Positions 20,981 to 26,450 of a stretch of DNA of 26,450 nt are shown one piece after another; positions within the stretch are counted from its first letter, which is position 1; the number at the start of each line of letters is the position of its first letter. The stretch comes from a virus. The position numbers were made by a program, and so were the translations under genes. The notes below the pieces were generated by a model that was not told the DNA's origin, made no database searches, and saw only the letters and a program-made list of their open reading frames with translations. The stretch covers positions 1 through 26,450 of the IMG/VR virus record IMGVR_UViG_3300032268_000793; one strand, 5' to 3'.

Positions 20981-21075
20981 CGTGTGAATAATTGTTGAGG
21001 GTCGCGGTTTTCGATTTCAAATGGAAGCGGCTTGCGCGGCTTCTTTTTCTTTTTGGCTGGGCCTGGTTTCTTCAT
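20977..21075 (-). CDS. 32-aa lysine-rich peptide between portal and protease
   Basis: ATG 21075 overlaps the portal stop (ATGA, 21072-21075) and the TGA overlaps the protease start (ATGA, 20977-20980), filling the whole gap. The peptide is MKKPGPAKKKKKPRKP followed by LPFEIENRDPQQLFTR, a strongly basic head and a mixed tail. It may bind DNA or the acidic portal C-terminus, or only couple translation from portal to capsid. Frame, exact fit and sense-like composition support it. No homologue is known to me. Confidence 0.6.
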   Translation of the reverse strand: MKKPGPAKKKKKPRKPLPFEIENRDPQQLFTR

Positions 21076-22829
21076 TTGAGTTTCACGCGCTTGCTTTTTG
21101 TCATGCGCGATTTCTTCGCAGCCGGTTTGGGCTTTTCATCTTCCGGTTCTGTTTCAACTTCCACTTGGTCGTCCTCCTCGGCTTCGGCGGGTGCCTGCGG
21201 CGGCGGTGTCTCAACCGTCTTGATGGTGCCAATGCCGAGCGATTCCTTCATCATGTTGGCCTCGGCCTGCTCGAAAAGCATCGTCTCGAAGTCCACGCCG
21301 TATTGGTCGCATTCGTGCTGGTCGCTGCTGAAATGATTCGCGATGCGCAGCGCGGCTGCGGTCGCTTCCTTCACTTCGTCAACCTGCGGCGTGCGCGGGC
21401 CTTGGAAGTGCGGTGCGTTGAACTTGTCGAACTTCGCAGCGGGAAGCGGGATAGCGCCAGTGAGCAGCGACATTTCCAGCCATGCTTCAAAGATTGGCAC
21501 CTCGGCAACGTCAATGTCGAACCGCTGGATCATGTAGGTCATTGCATCCGTCGCGAGCCGTTGAAGTCTACCGGCTGAAAAGTTGATTGACTCGTAATCG
21601 TTCGCCAGTTCGCTGTAAGCAGCGCCGGGCATTCCAGCCGCTTGGTGCCGAAGTTGCGCCTTGCGGAATGCCTCGAAATTCCCGTTGGGATGTTTCGGGT
21701 CGCTCTCCGTGTATTCCACGCCCCACGGCAGGCCGACGATGCTTCCGGGTGTCAGTTCTTGGCGAGGGACGCCAGTGCGCGGGTCAACGTTTGTTGGCAC
21801 GCCGCCCTCGGGGACGACGGTGCTTGAAAGCCAGCCCACCTTGCACGCCTGCGAGCGCGCGGCGACAACCTCGGCAATGGCGTATTGGTCAAGCTGGCGG
21901 GCGGTAGGGATGGCGCTTGCCACCCACGGCGCGGGCCGTGTGGCGTCTGCGTCAACCGGGCGCGCATAGTGAATGATGTCGCGAGCGTCCACGCGGTCAT
22001 GCAGCGGGCCGACGCTGCCGAATGCTTTCTGGACTGAGAACTGCCAGTCCATCGGCTGGCGTTTGATGAAGTAATATGCGACGGGCTTGCCGGTGCCGAA
22101 CTCGGTGAACTCGTATTCGATGCCCATGCGAACCTCGTTGCCGTTAGCGAGCTTGGCATTGGCGAATCTGTCCACCCATTCGGCGTTGATGAGTTGCAGC
22201 GAAAAGCCGAACTTGTTCACCTTCGGACTGCGAATCATGCGGATGAAAAAGTCGCCGTCACGAATGGCGCTCCACAAGCGAAGCTGCCGGATCTGCGAGT
22301 AGGTGCGGGTGCCGCGCACGTCGCAATACTGCGCGCGCTGCCATTCCTTCCACCTGCGCTCGATGAGCTGATTTGCGAACACGTCCGGCTCGCCGACTTT
22401 GATTTGCGCGACGCGGTTGCCGTTGTTTCCAAAGCCTCGGTAAAGCGGTTCGTGCGTGTATTCGCGCCCGTCCTTTTTCGCTGCCCATTCCATCACGCGA
22501 CGGCGGCGCTCATCGTGCGCGAGGATGGCAGACTTTTCCTGCGGGGTGTGAATGACGCGATCTTCCTGCTCCTTCACCTTCATGCGCAGCATTGTCCCGG
22601 CCTCGCCGAATACGCTGCCCCAGATGAGTTCACGATAGCGGATGAACGTCGGGTTCGTGCGTGCTAGGTCGCGCGTCCGGGCGGTCAGTGCATACGCGGA
22701 CTGCCACAAGTCGGCGTCCTCGCTCTGCGTGTTCAGCGCCCAATCTTTGTTGTAGCTCACGCCGACGCCCGCAATGTCCTTGTAGGAGCGCGAGAGCTTT
22801 TCTTTGAGCCAGCGGAAAGGGTTTTTCAT
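21072..22829 (-). CDS. Portal protein, lambda GpB family (585 aa)
   Basis: Family signs are visible along the length: the start (KNPFRWLKEKLSRSYKDIAGVG), DLARTNPTFIRYRELIWGSVFGEAGTMLRMKVK, EWQRAQYCDVRGTRTYSQIRQLRLWSAIRDGDFFIRM, INAEWVDRFAN, IHYARPVDADATRPAPWVASAIPTARQLDQYAIAEVVAARSQACKVGW, PGSIVGLPWGVEYTESDPKHPNGNFEAFRKAQLRHQAAGMPGAAYSELANDYESINFSAGRLQ. The protein forms the dodecameric ring at the unique vertex through which DNA is packed and ejected. The C-terminus is a long acidic/Pro stretch (PPPQAPAEAEEDDQVEVETEPEDEKPKP) ending in a basic tail. Length is close to lambda B (533 aa). The terminase and the gpW-like gene are upstream, the protease-capsid downstream. Confidence 0.93.
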   Translation of the reverse strand: MKNPFRWLKEKLSRSYKDIAGVGVSYNKDWALNTQSEDADLWQSAYALTARTRDLARTNPTFIRYRELIWGSVFGEAGTMLRMKVKEQEDRVIHTPQEKSAILAHDERRRRVMEWAAKKDGREYTHEPLYRGFGNNGNRVAQIKVGEPDVFANQLIERRWKEWQRAQYCDVRGTRTYSQIRQLRLWSAIRDGDFFIRMIRSPKVNKFGFSLQLINAEWVDRFANAKLANGNEVRMGIEYEFTEFGTGKPVAYYFIKRQPMDWQFSVQKAFGSVGPLHDRVDARDIIHYARPVDADATRPAPWVASAIPTARQLDQYAIAEVVAARSQACKVGWLSSTVVPEGGVPTNVDPRTGVPRQELTPGSIVGLPWGVEYTESDPKHPNGNFEAFRKAQLRHQAAGMPGAAYSELANDYESINFSAGRLQRLATDAMTYMIQRFDIDVAEVPIFEAWLEMSLLTGAIPLPAAKFDKFNAPHFQGPRTPQVDEVKEATAAALRIANHFSSDQHECDQYGVDFETMLFEQAEANMMKESLGIGTIKTVETPPPQAPAEAEEDDQVEVETEPEDEKPKPAAKKSRMTKSKRVKLK

Positions 22830-22833
22830 GGGG

Positions 22834-23394
22834 TTAATCGGCGGCGATGAAGTCGAGTGCGACGCGGCCCGCGCAGACTTCTCCGCGCAGTGCGGCCTGC
22901 GTCTGCTGCTCGCGAATCACGGCGGCTTGGAAATACACAAGCTGCTTTTGGTAGTCCGCGATGGCGTATCGCGTGAAGCTCTGCCCGTTGAAATTCACGG
23001 TCTGCTTGTCGGTCGCTGCGAACGAAGCCATCACCGTCTTGAGTAGCGCAACCTGCGCCTCGGCAAACGTCGCCGTGCGCGCGACGGCCAAGTTGGGCAG
23101 AATGGAAATCTTGCCAGTCTCCGCTGTGGTTCGCTGGCTGCTCGATGTGACATAAACCGCAAAGGTGTAGTCACCGGGCGCGAGTGCTGCCGTGACCGCG
23201 CTGGTGAGCGTGACAAGGAAGTCGCTGCCGCTGGTGGTCGCTGCCGTGCTGCTCGGGGTGCCGGTGCTCAACACGATGACGAATGCCGCCGTCCAGGTGC
23301 CCACCGGATAGTCGGGGTAGTTCACCGTGAAGTGATACTCATTGCCGCTCTCAATCGTGAGCGGCACGCCCTGCGTTGTCGTGACTGCGGCCAT
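22834..23394 (-). CDS. Beta-sandwich domain fused to a gpW-like head-tail connector (186 aa)
   Basis: ATG 23394 is preferred over GTG 23418 because neither has a Shine-Dalgarno sequence and ATG is the norm here. Residues 1-about 100 look like an Ig/baseplate-type beta-sandwich (VPLTIESGNEYHFTVNYPDYPVGTWTAAFVIVLSTG..., SAVTAALAPGDYTFAVYVTSSSQ). About 106-165 match the gpW plan: helix (FAEAQVALLKTVMASFAATD), hairpin (KQTVNFNGQSFTRY), helix (AIADYQKQLVYFQAAVIREQ). Lambda W lies at the same place, between A and B, and stabilises filled heads before tail joining. The sandwich fusion is unusual, gpW alone being 68 aa. I am fairly sure of the gpW-like end, less of the role of the N-terminal domain. 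Confidence 0.65.
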   Translation of the reverse strand: MAAVTTTQGVPLTIESGNEYHFTVNYPDYPVGTWTAAFVIVLSTGTPSSTAATTSGSDFLVTLTSAVTAALAPGDYTFAVYVTSSSQRTTAETGKISILPNLAVARTATFAEAQVALLKTVMASFAATDKQTVNFNGQSFTRYAIADYQKQLVYFQAAVIREQQTQAALRGEVCAGRVALDFIAAD

Positions 23395-23442
23395 TGTTGT
23401 CGCTGCGTATAGCCGCACCGCGCCGGGGTTGCAAGCGCAAAG

Positions 23443-25341
23443 CTACATCCCCCACCCGCGCCCGCTGAACACCGCAACCTGCGGCGCTTCCTCGCGCGGC
23501 TTCGCGTTGGGCGTGCGCAGGGCCTCGGCGTCGTCCGCAATGGCCTGCTCCAACGCGTCCCAGTTGCGCGGGTGCAGCCGTAGCGCGGCGAGACAGCCCA
23601 CTTCGATGTCGAGGGCTTCATTGCGCGCGTTCTTTTCGTTCTCGTATTTCCGAATCTCCTGCCCGCCGTCAAACGTGATGGCGACTTTTTCCACCGTGAG
23701 TTGCTGAAAGTATTCTTCGGAAAAACGCTGGTTGAAGTGCATCGCTGTCGCGCCCGGCTCCGTCACGCGCAGGCGTTCGTAAATGCGATCCTTCGCCTCC
23801 CATGTGCCGATTTCGTGCCCCTTCAAATTCTTGGCAACCGTGCTCATCTTGCGCGTGATAATCGGTGCGCCGAATCTGCCGACGCCCTTGCTCGCGCGGA
23901 CGTGGCCAGTGACGTGTTGCACCGGCTCGCGCGCGATGCGCTGGAAAAAGCGATACACTTCCTCGGCGTATGCGCCGCCGTCCACGAATGCCATTCCGAG
24001 ACGTAGCTTCGCGCCGCTGGCGTGCGTCCACTCGCGGCCAAGCTCCTTTGCCAGCGCCGTCCAGACTTCTTGGTGCGAAGTGTATCCGTCTAGGACGACG
24101 TGGTCGAGTCCCCAAGATTCTTCCTCGCGATTCCACGCGCGCCAGCCAACCTCTAGCCGGTTGCGTTGCACGTCGCAAAAAGCCGTGATGAACGATGCGG
24201 CCTGCGGAACGGTGTCATAATTTTCCCGCCGCGCGTGCAAGGCTTTCCAGTCTGGCGGTTGCTCGCTTTCGTCGGTTGGGTCGAACGGCTCCGCGTCCAC
24301 CGTGTTCACAAGCGGTCGCAATGCTCGCTTTCGATCCGCGCTGGCTTCCACTTCCATTTCCTGCTCTGCGAGCATTTGGAGAAATCCGCCGGGGTATTTT
24401 TTGTGATCAACTGGATGAGGCCAGAGCATCGCGTTTCCATGAAATCCTCTACGCCCGCGAAACTCATTGCGCGGTTGCCAGCAATCAAATCCTTGCTTGT
24501 GCGCCATTTCGTATCGCTGAGAATCCGTTAGAAGCGCCGAGCATCGCGGGCATTCCAGTCGGGCGGCTTCGGGGTTTTCTTTTTCGTAGCGCAGCATTTT
24601 TCTGTGCATCACAAACGGTTGGCCGCCGCACGCCACGCACGTTGAATGCCATTCATTAAAATCTGAGTTTTCGAGACGTGCTGAAATTCTGGAATGTCCA
24701 AGCAGTGACGGATACGATGCAAACACTTGAATCGTGTCAGGATATTCACTTCCCCGACGCTCGAATATTTTAAGCTGATCTCCCTCGTCTGTGACTTCGG
24801 ATGCAATCGCGTCGATTTCATCTGCATACAGAAACGAGCCTTTCGATCTGCGCAGGTCGCCCGGCGCGTTTGCGCCAAAGATATTGATCAGCCCACCGGG
24901 GAAGTGCTTTAACAAAATCGTGTTTGCGGAAAGCCTGCGATTGCCCTGTGACCCCAGATAATTGAGGCACGGAGTGGTGTCTAGCAATTCGCCGCAAAGG
25001 TTGTCTTTGCTGAACCGTTCGCCCTGCGAGTTTGTCGGCCAAAGGCAAAGAATCCTCCTCGGCGCTTGGTCGATCAAATACCCCATTGCGAGCAAAATGA
25101 CGGTCGATTTCAAACCGCGAGAATACAGCATGAAGTCCGTTGAAATCGTGTGCTTGTCAAAAAGCGAAAGAAACATTCGCTTTGTGTATGGAGCGAAATC
25201 GAAGCGAAATCTTCCGCCCTTTGGAAGCCGGTAAATATTTTCACTCCATTCAACTGGGGTGATTCTTGACCACGGAGCAAACGCCTTGCCCATTTCGTTT
25301 GCGCACGCCTCTGAATATCCTGTCAGGGAAATCTCATCCAT
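23443..25341 (-). CDS. Large terminase subunit, lambda GpA family (632 aa)
   Basis: ATG 25341 (MDEISLTGYSEAC...) is chosen; it overlaps the HNH stop by 8 bp, and the frame further upstream is a shadow of the HNH gene. PVEWSENIYRLPKGGRFRFDFAPYTKRM is the GpA start. SRGLKST (74-80) stands in the Walker A position in a deviant form, and FLYADEID (170-177) is Walker B with the catalytic Glu. A zinc ribbon follows (Cys235/238 and Cys264/267). The nuclease part has FCDVQRNRLEVGWRAW (Asp390) and AFVDGGAYAEEV (Asp454), then the family's ENEKNARNEALDIEVGCLAALR. It cuts concatemers and drives DNA into the prohead with ATP, together with the small subunit. Confidence 0.93.
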   Translation of the reverse strand: MDEISLTGYSEACANEMGKAFAPWSRITPVEWSENIYRLPKGGRFRFDFAPYTKRMFLSLFDKHTISTDFMLYSRGLKSTVILLAMGYLIDQAPRRILCLWPTNSQGERFSKDNLCGELLDTTPCLNYLGSQGNRRLSANTILLKHFPGGLINIFGANAPGDLRRSKGSFLYADEIDAIASEVTDEGDQLKIFERRGSEYPDTIQVFASYPSLLGHSRISARLENSDFNEWHSTCVACGGQPFVMHRKMLRYEKENPEAARLECPRCSALLTDSQRYEMAHKQGFDCWQPRNEFRGRRGFHGNAMLWPHPVDHKKYPGGFLQMLAEQEMEVEASADRKRALRPLVNTVDAEPFDPTDESEQPPDWKALHARRENYDTVPQAASFITAFCDVQRNRLEVGWRAWNREEESWGLDHVVLDGYTSHQEVWTALAKELGREWTHASGAKLRLGMAFVDGGAYAEEVYRFFQRIAREPVQHVTGHVRASKGVGRFGAPIITRKMSTVAKNLKGHEIGTWEAKDRIYERLRVTEPGATAMHFNQRFSEEYFQQLTVEKVAITFDGGQEIRKYENEKNARNEALDIEVGCLAALRLHPRNWDALEQAIADDAEALRTPNAKPREEAPQVAVFSGRGWGM

Positions 25342-25936
25342 TCCATTTGTTGCTCTTGATGTGGTTTTCTTCCGCCCAAAGTGGTTGCATGTTTGTGTAG
25401 TGAAAACACTCGCGCTGTTGCGATTCGTGGTCGAAGTCGAAAGACGAAACGGGGCGAACGTGGTCAATGTGCCAGCCCTTTCTTCCGTGATTTTCCCATG
25501 TCATCCCGTCTCGGAATTTCGATTCAATGTGCCGCCTGAAATCCGACATTGAGCATCCAACCAAGGCCGCTGTCCCTGCTGCTTTCTTGTAGCTTTTTTT
25601 GAGCGCCCTTCTGATTCTGTCTCTGAGCAACTGCTTGAGTTTGAAGTCTATTTCAGAACCGAGCCTTCGGCGCATGTATTCGCGCTTGTAGGTTCGGAAC
25701 GCCTCCTTATTTTTCACGTAGTATCCAGCGTGATATTTCTTCACGACGTCGCGGTTTTTTTCCGTGTGCAGTTTTACGCGCGTGACGATTTCGGCCCGAT
25801 TCGCTTGGTAGTATTTCTGCTTTCCAGCGCACTCACACGATTTACATTTGTGAGCGAATCCTCGCTTGCACTTCTTTGGATAAAAGTCGCGCTCAGATTT
25901 TTCAGCAAGACAGCCGGTGCATTTCAATTTTCGCAT
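25334..25936 (-). CDS. HNH endonuclease located between the terminase genes (200 aa)
   Basis: A zinc-binding N-terminus (Cys6, Cys9, Cys31, Cys34) precedes a long basic helical region (KYYQANRAEIVTRVKLHTEKNRD...). The HNH domain is at 150-196: GWHIDHVRPVSSFDF (His156, Asp158, His159), Asn182, and ENHIKSNKW (Asn191, His192), with the beta-beta-alpha metal arrangement. HNH proteins near terminase genes stimulate cos cleavage in HK97-like phages; free-standing homing endonucleases also have this shape. AT content is clearly higher than most of the window, a sign of recent arrival or exchange. Overlaps of 13 bp with the small terminase and 8 bp with the large terminase show it is fully integrated in the operon. 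Confidence 0.88.
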   Translation of the reverse strand: MRKLKCTGCLAEKSERDFYPKKCKRGFAHKCKSCECAGKQKYYQANRAEIVTRVKLHTEKNRDVVKKYHAGYYVKNKEAFRTYKREYMRRRLGSEIDFKLKQLLRDRIRRALKKSYKKAAGTAALVGCSMSDFRRHIESKFRDGMTWENHGRKGWHIDHVRPVSSFDFDHESQQRECFHYTNMQPLWAEENHIKSNKWNG

Positions 25937-26355
25937 GTCGCAATCCTAAACTTCTCGGAATAACTTTTCAACTCAGAAAACAGATCAGAAATCGTTTCGT
26001 GTGTCATCACCTTTCCCTCGGTAGCTTTGAGCATTCCGGCGATGTTTGAAAAAATTCGTTCGTTGATCATTGTGAGCACGTTCAGCGGAATCCTTTCTTT
26101 TCTCGTCACTTCCATTTCCAGATCAATCTGCTGCCGCCGCGCAATGGTAAGCAGCCGCGATGCCTCTTGCGCCGTCACTGAGCCGGTGCCGTCCTCGCCT
26201 GCCACGCCGTAGAGCTTGGCCAGCGCGAGCTTGGAATCGTAGAGCTTGCCCGACTTCGGGCCGGGCTGAAACGTGAGGCCGTCCATGCTTTTCGTGACGG
26301 TCGCGCGCGTCTTGCCGGTCAGTTTGTGCAGTTCGTTGATGCTTAAAAGTGGCAT
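25924..26355 (-). CDS. Small terminase subunit, Nu1-like (143 aa)
   Basis: The N-terminal winged-helix part (MPLLSINELHKLTGKTRATVTKSMDGLTFQPGPKSGKLYDSKLALAKLYG) is the DNA-binding domain of Nu1-type small terminases. It is followed by SVTAQEASRLLTIARRQQIDLEMEVTRKERIPLNVL, the conserved oligomerisation helix, and a C-terminal region that would contact the large subunit. It recognises the packaging site (cos or pac) and starts packaging. AGGGAA lies seven bases before ATG 26355, a fair Shine-Dalgarno site. Its place at the head of the late operon matches lambda. Confidence 0.88.
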   Translation of the reverse strand: MPLLSINELHKLTGKTRATVTKSMDGLTFQPGPKSGKLYDSKLALAKLYGVAGEDGTGSVTAQEASRLLTIARRQQIDLEMEVTRKERIPLNVLTMINERIFSNIAGMLKATEGKVMTHETISDLFSELKSYSEKFRIATCEN

Positions 26356-26409
26356 GTGATTCCCTATTAAATTCGTCGGCTTTGTAAATGCTTTATGTTG
26401 TTGCCTTTC

Positions 26410-26421
26410 TATGCGCGCATA
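26410..26421. other. 12-bp perfect palindrome upstream of the small terminase gene
   Basis: TATGCGCGCATA is its own reverse complement and lies 55 bp before the small terminase start, where lambdoid phages keep cosN/cosB. Twofold symmetry is a feature of nicking sites and of operators. There are no clear R-type repeats in the 95 bp visible, so packaging site is one option among several. The remainder of 26356-26450 holds no gene I can support. Confidence 0.3.
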
Positions 26422-26450
26422 CAGCTACAGGCTGAGCGCAATTCGGAACC

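Noticed and set aside
19031-20998. A 655-codon open frame on the plus strand opposite the protease-capsid gene
   Set aside because: It is the antisense shadow of a GC-rich, well-recognised gene; its translation is low-complexity Arg/Ala/His/Val text with no domain, and nothing else in the block is coded on that strand.
1-26450. tRNA, rRNA, CRISPR array, IS element, integrase, replication genes
   Set aside because: No cloverleaf-like, regularly spaced repeat or transposase/recombinase/helicase sequence was noticed; absence is by eye only.

Overview
This window is a block of a tailed double-stranded DNA phage or prophage genome. It is GC-rich and almost entirely coded on the minus strand, so transcription runs from high to low coordinates. 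Gene order and family hallmarks point to a siphovirus with lambda/HK97-style morphogenesis: Nu1-like small terminase, GpA-like large terminase, gpW-like connector, GpB-like portal, S78 protease fused to an HK97-fold capsid protein, a tail assembly chaperone with a -1 frameshift signal, and a tape measure protein without sheath genes. The host cannot be named. A lipobox lipoprotein and an M15-type endolysin fit a Gram-negative-type envelope, and Shine-Dalgarno sequences are generally weak or absent. No integrase, tRNA, rRNA, IS element or CRISPR array was found. An XRE repressor-like gene next to a divergent promoter hints at a temperate life style or a remnant of one.

Layout, in transcription order from the right. 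26355-23443: DNA packaging, with an HNH endonuclease lying between the two terminase subunits. 23394-18647: head module, made of a beta-sandwich/gpW-like connector, portal, a 32-residue basic peptide, a protease-capsid fusion with a likely internal capsid start, and a putative decoration protein, closed by a strong hairpin terminator at 18585-18621. 18545-14659: a five-gene accessory cassette of a small basic peptide, a TPR glycosyltransferase, an unknown Rossmann-like protein, a SAM methyltransferase and a GT4-like glycosyltransferase. All four junctions in this cassette are ATGA overlaps. 14628-7139: head completion and tail module, including the frameshifting chaperone and the tape measure. 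7098-3757: an 1113-residue tail fibre or spike with a GH43-like beta-propeller. 3737-1557: coiled-coil protein and lysis cassette (spanin-like protein, holin candidate, lipoprotein, endolysin, 23-residue membrane peptide).

The left end (1-1437) is a regulatory region. A leftward operon (XRE regulator followed by small overlapping genes running off the window) lies back to back with two small rightward genes behind a TTGAAC-N16-TATAAT promoter. Inverted repeats of the form GGTG...CACC lie between them.

The most notable observations are the textbook G GGA AAC slippery site with a correctly spaced stem in the tail chaperone; the in-frame internal capsid start preceded by a G-free leader that recurs at other starts; the coupled sugar/methyl-transfer cassette set into the structural module; several tiny overlapping genes; and a 44-bp direct repeat that spans two successive gene junctions in the regulatory operon.
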